Source of the DNA: Zasmidium citrigriseum
Taxonomy: Eukaryota > Ascomycota > Dothideomycetes > Mycosphaerellales > Mycosphaerellaceae
DNA: 64,000 nt
Assembly (NCBI GenBank): GCA_002786025.1
Contig: NHNW01000059.1
Span: forward strand, 62,001-126,000
Reading direction: 5' to 3'
A program made the translations under genes and the position numbers. The notes under the pieces are model-generated. The model made no database searches, was not told the DNA's origin, and saw nothing but the letters and a program-made list of their open reading frames with translations. Positions 54,521 through 64,000 of this stretch are shown here, in pieces. Every line of letters begins with the position of its first letter. The first letter of the stretch is position 1.

Positions 54521-56662
54521 ATGGATCGAGATACTCAGCTTGAGAATGGCAATGCCAGCAAGGAGTCAAACATGGCCTCCGAGACGAGCTTCGAGAGCGA
54601 TACAGAACGAAAGCCGTACGAATTCAATGAGCAGACGAACTACGTTCCACGCTCAACTATCATAACGGTAAGCGGTTCCCAAGTCGCAGCCATACGTCTT
54701 CGTTCTGACTGGGCATAGATCTTCCTCGCTTGCTCCGCCGTCGACTTCCTTGCCCTCATAGACCAAACAACGTTGGCTGCCAGCTTAACCATCGTAAGCA
54801 ATGCTTTAAACGCTGGGGACGAGCAGTCTTGGATAGCGGGTGCATACTTTGTGTACGTCCAAACCACAACCTGAACCAAGCGCGCGTACTCATCGAATGC
54901 CAGAACGTCCACCTGCTTCCAGCTTTTGTATGGCAGACTGAGCGATGTGCTCGCTCGAAAGTTTGTCCTGCTCATCGGACTCGCAATCTTCTTCATCGGC
55001 TCTTTAGGGGCTTCCGTCTCGCAGACAGCGGTCCAACTAATCGTCTTCCGAGCTCTGACTGGCGGTGAGTTCGACATCTTCACGATGAGTTCACTGCCAC
55101 TGATGTTGTTCCAGTCGCTGGAGGCGGCTTGGTCACCGTAGCCCAGATGATTGTCTCAGACATCGTGCCTTTGAGAGAGCGAGGGAAGTACCAAGGTATT
55201 CTGGTAAGTCACTTCTCTTCTGACAATCGATCATGTGCTTACCAAGTTCTCAGGGTGCTGTGGTCGCTCTCGCTCACGGAATTGGTCCCATCATCGGCGG
55301 TGCCCTGGCTGCATCGAGTTCTTCAGGCTGGCGTTGGATCTTCCGAATGAACATGCCCCTGACAGTATTAACGACCTGCTGTGCCATCTGGTTGATGCCG
55401 TTGAAGAAAGTCGAAGGAGACTGGAAGATGTACGAAACCTCACTTGCTCGTCTTTGCACTCGGCTGACACAGAATCAGGAAGCTGAAAGCTATTGACTGG
55501 GTTGGAGCTTTCCTGGCCCTTGGCGGAACGACGGTACTGGTACTGGGTCTGACCTGGGGAGGCGCTCAGAAGCCATGGGACTCAGCAGCGGTCATTGCAT
55601 CCATCGTTGTCGGCTTTTGCGTGTCCGTTGCCTTTGTGCTTTGGCAGTGGAAGGGCACTAAGCATCCCTTGGTCCCATGTAAGTCGACCTATGAGACTTA
55701 GTCTACTTGGACTGACATTCGCAGTATCTATCTTCCAATCGAAGATCGTCAACGGTGCTTGTCTTACGATGGCAGTGAACGGTAAGCGAAGAAGGTCTTG
55801 TGTGAGGCAACAAAAGCGGACTGACATCTCCCAGGCTGGAACTTCCTCGTCCAAGTTTACTACATCCCTTCATTTTACCAGTTGGTCTACGACTACTCGG
55901 CTGTTCGATCCGCGGCATTGCTTCTGCCTATCACTCTCATGCAAACTGCTGCGAGTACGCTATCAGGACTTGTCGTACATTGGACAGGTCGCTATAGAGA
56001 AGCGATCCTCTTCGGCTGGGCTTGTTGGGCAGTTGGACTTGGGCTGTTCTCGACGCTTTCAGAAAAGTCTGATATTGGGAAGCAAGTTGGCTATGCTTTG
56101 TTGACTGGCGTCGGTGTTGGATGTACCTTGCAGCCGGCTTTGGTGGCGATCCAAGCCGGTGTTGAACGGAAGCAGATGGCCGTCGTCACATCGTTCAGGA
56201 AGTATGATATTTACGTTCTTACTATGGATGAATACTGATCGTTGTGTAGCTTCAGCCGCAACTTTGGAGGAACAATTGGTCTGGCCGCCGCTGGAACGAT
56301 CCTGTACGTCCATCTGCATCATCCCATGGCCTCGTACGAAACTAATGATCTGACACAGGAACAACCTTGTTCGAAACTCCATCATGTCTCTGAGCATCGA
56401 CCCTCAAGATACCACCGAGATTCTCAAGTCTCCCCAGGACTACTTCTCCGGCCACTCCTCCACGCAAGCGGACCAGATCCAACAGGCAATCGTTCCAGCC
56501 TATCGTAAAGGCTTTCGGATCATCTTCCTCATTGGCGCCGCACTTGCTGCATTGGCATTTGTGATTTGCTTCCTATTGATGCCGCAGATCGATCTGGACA
56601 GGCCGGATGATCAGAAGCTGAAAGATGAGGGGAAGAAGTGGAGGGAGGAGATGAAGAAGTGA
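54521..56662 (+). CDS. MFS multidrug transporter, DHA2 (14-TM) type
   Basis: Model with ten exons: join(54521..54667, 54719..54852, 54904..55064, 55115..55203, 55254..55429, 55479..55678, 55725..55781, 55835..56201, 56250..56303, 56359..56662), 562 aa; all nine introns are 46-55 bp. After a 45-residue acidic/Ser-rich N-terminus come LALIDQTTLAASL (first helix, replacing the common D-x-T), LLYGRLSDVLARKFVLLIG (motif A), GKYQGILGAVVALAHGIGPIIGG (motif C region) and SGWRWIFRMNMP, all typical of DHA2 drug:H+ antiporters. Fourteen helices are expected at the plasma membrane. It ends with a charged tail rich in Glu/Lys. It probably exports toxic or self-made compounds; no biosynthetic cluster flanks it. 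Confidence 0.92.
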
Positions 56663-56983
56663 TTAGCAGTCGAATGGAATACCGAATCGCCTGATGGAGA
56701 GGGAGATATGGTAGGAACAGACTGGGACATATTGAGACCGGAACTCAGATCCACTGCCATCCTAAGATCTGGCCTTGCGAGCTGTTTGCTATTCTGTAAG
56801 GCTGCCTGAAGAGCAGTAGCAGGCAAACCAGCAGAAGAAGAAACGTTCTTCCCGAACAGTCTTTGCTTTCTCAAAGTCATAGAATTTCTTTCTTACTTCA
56901 CACAAGGAAAAACGATATGCATGTTCTGACGACAATTGATCGTTCTTCTTCTGGCTCTCTCGATCGCTCCTAACGCGAAAATG

Positions 56984-56989
56984 TATAAA
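56984..56989 (+). promoter_or_regulatory. TATA box of the 57067 gene
   Basis: TATAAA 78 bp before the ATG at 57067 on the same strand. Confidence 0.45.
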
Positions 56990-57066
56990 GCTACCTTCAG
57001 ACCCTTACTTCCGTGTTGCGCATATCCAACAGTGCTCAGTCTGGTCAGAACACGGTCACCAAGAAC

Positions 57067-57533
57067 ATGGCTTCCTCCAATCAAGACGTACAAATCCCTG
57101 GCTCAATTGAAACGAACGCTGAGCTCGACCGAATTCAACGGAAGGTCGCCAACGGAGAGAGCCTCTCAGATGACGACTTTACCCGCCTCACTGCCTTCGT
57201 GCCTAAAGCAGTCGAATATTTGATGTACCCAAGTAAGCATTTTGAATCATCACAATTCTGTATACGGCTTTTTCTAACGATGCATATTTAGGGGCTGTTG
57301 CATTCACTCCCGAAGAACTCAAAGGCGTTGTCAAATGTGAAACGGCGATCAAAGGCATTGCTCGGCATCTTTGTCGTGAGTATCGTCAGCCCGACTCAAC
57401 TCCACCAGCGAACGACCAGGAGGCTTTAGTAAGACTGGGCAACGTAGTTGCTTTTTACAGCAAATTGATTGAAGAAGAGGAACGGCTCCGCAGCATCGGT
57501 GCAACGGTGAAGATGGTGAGAAAGGACAGCTGA
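57067..57533 (+). CDS. unidentified small cytosolic protein, 135 aa
   Basis: Model join(57067..57232, 57292..57533) with a 59-bp intron (GTAAGC donor, TTTAG acceptor, CTAAC branch point). The sequence is mostly helical and charged (NAELDRIQRKVANGESLS, FYSKLIEEEERLRSIG). No signal peptide, no membrane segment and no recognised family. Good codon use, intron consensus and TATA box support it as real. Confidence 0.65.
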
Positions 57534-57755
57534 TTAGAGGAGGAGAGGAGACTCCGTTGACGTATAGCGAACGGAACAAGAACTAGACAGAGAGGGGTTA
57601 TTCGACGTGGTCAAAGCTCCTTAGCGCGCGCACGTGAATCTGGTGTGAGTGAAAGCGTCTAGTAAGCATGGCTCTCAGCTTCCACGGCAGTTCTTGTATT
57701 CCATGCTTTTCCATGTAGTCATATTTCAAGATAGATACCGCCGATTAGAGCGGGT

Positions 57756-58947
57756 CTAGTCCAGACCAGATCCTCCTGGAGCAAACATAACCAAATCTCC
57801 GACTCTCCCTTTGTTCCAAGCCAGCTCAAACCCCTCCTCCCAATCGTCGAGCTCGAAGATTCCATGCACGTTGACAATAGCTCGAACATTCAATACCCCG
57901 GAAGACAGCAACTTCGCAAAAGCAATGTTGTCCTCGCGAGTGTACATCCACTTGCCCTTCAATGTGATGTCGTTCCGCATGATATATCGGTGCGGCAGTG
58001 GAAGGGTGTCTCTGATGCCTCCCATCAGGGATACACGGCCGGAGTGCCTGCTGCGGGTTAGCTAAGATCATTGAAAACGTCGGCATGTTCAAGTACCTCA
58101 GACTCTGGATCACCGCACGGAAATGTGTCGACTCCTCCGAAACAGCCGGCGAAATATCGAAGAAGACGTCAGCCTTGCCAAAAGCCGTCAAAGCATTCAT
58201 CTCAGCCTTCACATCTCCAGACATCTGTACTGTCTCGATTCTAGCATCTCTCGCCTTCAGCTTCGTCAACGCCTCTGCACTTCTCCCCATGGCAATGACC
58301 TTTCCGGCTCCCATAGCCAAAGCCACCAACACAGCCGCCGATCCAAAGTTTCCAGTCGCAGGAGCCACGATCACCGTTTCACCAGCCTGCAAATCAACAC
58401 TTCTTAAGCCACCGTACGGCACAAGAGCAGCCATCCACCAACACAACTGCTCCAGCTTGTACCCCAGTCCTCCCTGTCTAGGATCTCCACAAAGCCTCCT
58501 CTCATCCAGCTTGAACACATTCTCAAGCGGGGCCTTGACATACTCCGCAAACGTTCCGTTCCTCCATTCGCCTTGCATCAATCTTCGACTCGCTTCAGTT
58601 CCACCCTCTGAGAGCCCCAGAAGGAATCCGGCGTCATGGTCGTCCCGGCCTCGAATGTAGCAATCGACGTAGACCAGGTCGTTGGGTTTCAGGAGGATGG
58701 CATCTGATCCGATCGATGCAACTTTGCCTATGGCAGATGTTCCGGGTATCAATGGTGTGGCGTAGCCATACTTGCGACGGCCGTTATATACGTCTCGCAT
58801 GTAGCTTATGATTGGGGCATAGATGATCTTGATGATAGCTGAGCCGGGTGTTGCTTCTGGGACTGGAACTGTTTTGACGATGAGAGGCTCGCCATAGTCT
58901 TCTTGGACAAGGGCTTTCTGCGTCTTCGGGAGTGTGCTATTAGCCAT
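57756..58947 (-). CDS. zinc-free alcohol dehydrogenase-like oxidoreductase (MDR)
   Basis: Model complement(join(57756..58047, 58097..58947)), 380 aa, intron 49 bp. It shows the N-terminal GroES-like fold (PGSAIIKIIYAPI, PLIPGTSAIGKVASIG), a variant nucleotide motif ETVIVAPATGNFGSAAV (GNFGSA), and HSGRVSLMGGIRD after the intron, where MDR enzymes rebind the cofactor. Classical catalytic-zinc ligands are not all present. NAD(P)-dependent alcohol/aldehyde or enone reduction is expected; the substrate is unknown. It is unrelated at close range to the other MDR gene at 34.9 kb. Acceptor chosen as the second of two adjacent CAGs, which keeps SLRHSGRV in frame. Confidence 0.88.
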
Positions 58948-59519
58948 GGTTGGGATTAGTCCGAGAATCTCGGCTTGCCGTTCTCCGATTGTACCAGGTG
59001 TCGCTTCGTTAGGTCCATCGTCGAGCTGTCCTTTGTACCTCAGCTCATATAGTCAGTAGAATAGACTCAGCGATGTTCGGCGCCTTACCGGTGGAGTTAG
59101 GACATAGACGTCTATAGACGGGCAGATTGGCTGCACCGAGTTTCACGTCTGATAGGATGACCTGGTGTCGGATGAAGCGCGAGGTCTCGGCTCAGCCGCG
59201 CCGCAATGTCAATCTTGGCTGTATTTGCGACGCATACATAGCCGCAAAGGTCGACATGATGTAGTCTTTTCCTCAGAAGCATAAGGGAGATTTGATCAGA
59301 TAGCGTATAATGATCTTTACTGAGATTCTCATATATACATCTCTTTCTCTCCCAACATCAACAGCATTAGGGGTACCATGTACTGTCTCTTTCCATGTCC
59401 GTCATTACTGTGCGTCATTTGAAAATCACCAAGTCTTTATAAATGGGTTGAAAAGAATGTTCATCAGTCCGCCGAAGCACAAAGTGTGGCTTCGCGAATC
59501 TTCAGACTGTGTTTCAAGT
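58948..59519. other. intergenic, no gene seen
   Basis: About 570 bp holding the MDR promoter and the 3' end of the GPI-protein gene, both on the minus strand. Confidence 0.45.
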
Positions 59520-61564
59520 CTAGAAGAAGAGAGCACCGGCGATGAGGGCAATGACGCCTGCACCGCTGCTGGCCATCTTGTTGCCGGCGCCAGTGTATGG
59601 CTGGACTGAGGGAGAGGCGCTGGCGGAAGGCTGCTGCTCGACGGGCTGGCTCTGGGCTGGAGGCTGAGCCGCGCCAGTACCTGTTGGTGCCTGGATCTGA
59701 CCCTATTGAACTTGTAAGCATTGGGTCATCGAACAAAGTAAAGCGAGTGGACTTACGTCTGAGATTTGGGTGATCACCCGTCCAGTGGTAGCCGGGGGCT
59801 GGACGGGAGCGGCAGGAGTAGTGACTGGGGGCGCAGGAGCCTCCATGCTTGGCTGTTGGGGAGCGGGCATGCTAGAAGCTGGCTGGTAGACGGTTGGCTG
59901 AGGAGGAGCTGGCTTCACGGAGGTATACACGCTCGTGCTGACGTAGGGAACGGTCACGGTTGTTGGCGAAGGAACTGGGATCGTTTGGCCCATGGTGATG
60001 ATGGTCTGTAGGGAAGGAATTAGCACAAGCCGGCAACGATCAAAAGTGCAAAATCTCTTACCGTTGGCTGGGGGCAGTAGATTGAGGTTACAGTGGAGAT
60101 CTCCTTGGTGTAAGTCGTAGTTTCGGGCTTGGGGTACACAGTCACAGGGGTTGGCTTCTCGACGTATGCCGTCGTCACAACCGGGCTCGTCTTGACCGAA
60201 GTAATGGTAGCAGTCAGGGTAGTTGGTTGAACAACGGTGGTGGTCATCGTTCCGATGGTATACACGCCACTGGTTGGGCAAGAGACCGTCGAGTACTTCG
60301 TCTCCTGGATATCGTCAATGAGCGTGGATGTGATGTGGAAAAGTTGATGTTCTTACAGTCTCGGTGGTGTAGTAGGTTGAAGGAGCGGGGACAACCGGCT
60401 TGGTGATGGTGCATGGGCACTTAAAACAAATCAGTACTGCTGTCGATTGGCCTCGAGATGTCCAAAACTTACGTTGGTGAAAGTGACGGTCTGCCAAAAG
60501 TTATTAGCCATGAACTTCCCGATTCTTTTCATCATATTCACTTACCGTTGGAGACGTCACGGTGATGGTGCTGGATCCATGGGAAATGGTAGTCGCGGAA
60601 GGCTAAAAGATCTGATGTCAGAAGTGTCTGAGATATGCTGTCCTTCAATGCACGTACGCAGTAGGTGGTGTAGCTCGAAACCGTCTCAGTGGTGTACTTA
60701 GTCGTAGCGTTGTAAGTAGGAACGTAAACGCTTGGCTTTGGTGGCATCACTGGAGTGGTCGTAGGCTTCTCGTAAGTCGAAGGCTTCTGAGGGTAGGAAG
60801 TAGGCTTGTGTGGAAGCTCGCCGATCGGGGTGGTGATTGTGCAGTCTCCAGCGTCCGTGACGGTAAGAGTAGTAGCCTCAGTGACCGTGTAAGTCTGGCA
60901 AAGACGTTAACATTGAAGCTGGGCTTGCGTTGCGATAGGATGTACCTTAGTACCGTACGAGACGGTGGTTGGGTCTAGCTGGGGTTAGCGAAAGCCAGGA
61001 ATGAGGACTGGAGAGCACGAACGAGGACAGTAGGTCTCCAGGCTCGTTACAATTGCCGTCACGGTAGGCTCGTGGTAGCTCTTGATCGGGGTGGTGATGC
61101 TACGCCTCGTTAGCAAGATGTTCGGTGCCAAGGCTGTCCGGATTTCACGCACGTGCAAGGGCACTCGGAGATGGTCAACTGCAAAATGATTAGCACTCGT
61201 TACACAACTCGACGATGAGATTAAGCTCACGGTAGTGCTCTCAGTGATAGTGTATTCCTTGCTGTTGTACGTGAGGGTTGTAGGAGTTGGGCAAACCTGC
61301 AGAGCTGTCAGTAAACCAAAATCGGGCCAAGAGCCGCCCTCTCAGCAGCAAGGTATCCCAACGTACGGTCGTGAAGCTCGAAACGATAGCAGTGACAGTT
61401 GGCTCAGCATACTCGCTGGTGAAAGAACCACCGTAGGTTGGCTTGGATGGGGTCGTCATCGTGGTGGAAAGGTTGCCATTGTGGCTCCCATATCCATAGC
61501 CCTGGGGCTGGTAGGCAGCAGAAGCCGCGCCAACAAGGGCAGCAGCAGTGGCGAAAGACTTCAT
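59520..61564 (-). CDS. 12-exon Thr/Pro/Tyr-rich GPI-anchored cell-wall protein with repeated modules
   Basis: Model complement(join(59520..59702, 59757..60005, 60062..60304, 60357..60419, 60473..60490, 60546..60602, 60658..60894, 60946..60974, 61029..61099, 61153..61178, 61231..61296, 61367..61564)), 479 aa. Signal peptide residues 1-17 (MKSFATAAALVGAASAA). Modules recur: EPTVTAIV (twice), CPTPTTLTY, KEYTITESTT / TYTVTEATT / STYYTTET, and CPCT (twice). The C-terminus is a GPI signal (MASSGAGVIALIAGALFF). Nine of eleven introns are phase 0, so whole modules are bounded by like-phase introns; the two exceptions are introns 3 (phase 2) and 4 (phase 1). The exon 4/5 join is the least certain. Likely a heavily O-mannosylated wall structural protein or adhesin. 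Confidence 0.83.
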
Positions 61565-61672
61565 CGTGAGCGAAAGTCGGGGGAGTTGCGAAATCAAAGA
61601 AAGACGAAAAGTGTTTCAAAACCAGGATGCAGCAGGAGAGAAAGAGAATCTGCCGGGGCGAGGAGGACAGGA

Positions 61673-61678
61673 TATATA
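61673..61678 (-). promoter_or_regulatory. TATA-like element of the GPI wall-protein gene
   Basis: TATATA about 110 bp upstream of the ATG at 61564, between purine-rich flanks (pyrimidine-rich on the coding strand), typical of strongly expressed fungal genes. Confidence 0.45.
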
Positions 61679-61699
61679 CGGCCCTACTTGCATTCAGAT

Positions 61700-64000
61700 C
61701 ACGAAACTGGGTGGAGCGCAGGATGCGGACGATCGAGTTCCTTCCATGGCGACTCTGCTCCAACAGGCAGCATTGGGCCTTGGCGGGTGGAGCATCTCGT
61801 CGTCGTTCCTGAACGGGAAGGGCGAAAGACATGTGGGCCGATAAAGGCTATTCTTTTGTGGAGCATATACGACAGAGCAGCAACGTGAGAGGTTGGAGTG
61901 CTCGAGCTGGCTTCCTAGTCATCCCCGCGGGCGTGCATGAAGAGCAGACTCTTCTCGATGCAGGGGTAGTATAGGACGTCTCCTATTATACATCTCTGTT
62001 AGCCTTCTGTGCCGCTGTCATCGATTGATCAATTTCCCACGACGTCTTCAAATCAAAGACCTGTCGTCGACTCGTCCGCGGCCGGAGTCGTACTCCGGTG
62101 GTATCTCGCATGTCTTATCGTATCCAGGCTTGGGTCTCGCGACAGCTGCAGCAGTGTGCAAAAATACGAACGTTTAAGTTTTTCCGCTCCTACCAAAGCG
62201 CTCAAGCGCATCCATCATGCAGGAACTGGGCAGAACGACAGCCAACCAAGCTGGCCCGAGCGGAGCCTGACGTCGACTACTGCAGGAACAGTGCTGGCTC
62301 TGCGTGCGACCGTTGAGGCTCAACTCAAAGTGATGTCATGCTCGCCCAACAACGTCCCACCAATCCCCGCGGACGACGGAACATGTTCCTCTTCCAAGCG
62401 AACGACTTTCTCTCTCGCCGCGGAGCTCGCCTTTGGATTTCTTGGAACCGGGCAAGCTGGCCAGCCACATCCGAATAAGCGATGACATGCGGTTAAGGCG
62501 TCTTACGTGAGAAGTTCGATCCGAGCATGTGAAGAAAGCGGCGCAGAGATTGATGACTGCGTGGCGCCCACGTTGCGGCCTTCTACAATGGAGTGGCGCG
62601 GGAACCTTGTGATGGAGTAGTGAAGTCCGACACTCGCTGTGCAGTGCGGCGAATTCGTTCATGCCAAAAGAGAATCGCCTGCGAGTTCCATCCCTATCCT
62701 GCCAAAATGTCGAATCGAATCGTGATCCTCCAGCGATAGATGCAGGCTGTTGAGTTCCATGCAAGGGTTACCATCAGAAAGTTGAATATTCAGTATGTCC
62801 TTTAGACTGTGTCCGCCGAACTCCAGACCAAGAACGATGTCCAATCATTACCGGATGAGTGTGCAAAAACCAAGCCTGCGGAACAACGTCTTGGCCTCTC
62901 CTCGAAGATTTTCAAGCTGATACAGATCCCATCGCCCTCCCACTGATCGCAGCCATGCACGAACAGGCCAAGCAGAAGCCACACATCATGAGAAGGTCAT
63001 CCGGGTTCTTGATGCGTCAACTGCAAGGAGGAAGCTCATCGTAAGGATGGAAAGACTGGTCCATTTTGCAACAAGGAATGCCTCAAGCAGAGTCCTGAAA
63101 CGATATGAAGCCTGTCTGATGGGCTAGATCATCTCGGGCGGGCATAAAGAGTCGATAGAGATCATGAAATCGCCCAACACCAGGTAGGCATCGAACATCT
63201 GCCTGTGCTGAGAGGTCACAAGGAATCGAAAGCGGGCAGGGCCATCTGGGCACGGTAACTCTTGAACGTCTTCAGGACTTTGAGTGCTTCCGAGAAGGCC
63301 CGAAAACTTCCTTGGAAGATAAGTCGGTCATTCGCAGCTCGTGAGCAGTGGAAAGCTGACTCCCTCGATTCGCCAGAGAAAAGCCAGCCTGGAGTTCGTT
63401 CGTCAAGGGCCGACTCTCGTATCTTCGTATGCACCTGTCCACGTTCAGTAAGCTGCGCGGAAATGGGATAAGGCAATACCGATGCACCTCGAAAGCTTGC
63501 GAAGTCACTTCACCATCTTGGCTGCTTCATCTCACCTCCATCTGGCGCTCGTCTTGCAAACGAGAGTTGCACGACTGTGGTGTCGAGCAAGAAGGCAGAA
63601 GGTATCGTCCAGCGCGGCTATCTCGGATGCATTGTGGACTTTGCACGTACAGGGCAATTTCAACTTAGCAAAGCATACTTCCTCGGCGCTGATTTGGAGG
63701 GACTGGGCAACCGGGCATCGAAGACATATCCAGTGGGTGAACAAAGAGGTCAGCGGTCGGCCGGCGGCCTTCGTTTGATCGAAACAGGTGCCGACGGCGT
63801 CGCTGGGCTCTGAAGATATGGCCCGAGACAAGGAAGCAAGCAGTTGGCTCTCTGTCATAGGCTTGGCTAGCTGCATCTGGCAGGAGATGTCGCAGAGGGT
63901 TCCAGGGCTTTGCAGATCTGGAGACGTCGAATCTGGCCAAGCCGTCGGGGGCGATGGCGCAGAACGAGATGCTGGAAGGAATGAACACAACGTGCTCTAC
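61700..64000. other. 2.3-kb right end with no supported gene
   Basis: Frames up to 158 codons occur (62009-62485 plus, 62336-62764 minus, 63532-63990 minus), but they overlap each other, lack signal peptides, domains or introns with good consensus, and show no stable third-position bias. I see no tRNA, repeat array or transposon end. Confidence 0.4.

Overview
This is eukaryotic, filamentous-fungal DNA (Pezizomycotina). The short-intron, small secreted-protein-rich style suggests a dothideomycete, possibly Mycosphaerellales, but that placement is inference. Signs of a fungus are introns of about 44-83 bp with GT(AN)GT donors, CTNAC-like branch points and CAG/TAG acceptors; a Zn2Cys6 regulator; GH76 (Dcw1/Dfg5) and GPI-anchored wall proteins; and fungal-type MFS carriers. 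I resolved exon structures by hand on both strands. For almost every multi-exon gene the exon lengths sum to a multiple of three and the joins restore family motifs.

Layout. 0-6.3 kb: two uncertain small ORFs, a Zn2Cys6 regulator, a membrane-anchored SDR and a cysteine-rich secreted protein. 7-13.3 kb: GPI-type GH76, then the divergent pair isopentenyl-diphosphate isomerase (IDI1) and MCM4. 13.6-17.2 kb: four related small cysteine-rich genes sharing a CWxxxC core and a phase-1 intron just after it. Two of them carry His/acidic metal-binding-like tails, and two unrelated small genes sit between them. 17.7-24 kb: acyltransferase-3, an allantoate/pantothenate-type MFS carrier and a frameshifted DyP peroxidase. 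24-33 kb: sulfite-oxidase-like molybdoenzyme with a GC-AG intron, an intron-bearing tRNA-Glu(CTC), a 1048-aa NRPS-like A-PCP-reductase and two divergent orphan genes. 33-41 kb: orphan protein, zinc-type oxidoreductase with a 16-nt exon, AIF/AMID-like oxidoreductase, a 66-bp minisatellite with degenerate duplicated DNA, and a bicovalent FAD oxidase. 41.7-46.7 kb: PRP43 helicase divergent from PRMT5 over a 186-bp spacer. 47-61.6 kb: CFEM-like GPI protein, an orphan basic/GNAT-like protein, a PLP enzyme fused to rhodanese, a 10-exon MFS drug carrier, a small orphan, a second MDR oxidoreductase and a 12-exon Thr/Pro/Tyr-rich GPI wall protein. 61.6-64 kb has no gene I can support.

How it fits together. 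There is no operon logic. The core housekeeping genes (IDI1, MCM4, PRP43, PRMT5) sit as divergent pairs. The rest is accessory: secreted or wall proteins, redox enzymes, transporters and one stand-alone secondary-metabolism enzyme. The strongest candidate for something undescribed is the 13.6-17.2 kb family of CWxxxC proteins with metal-ligand-rich tails.
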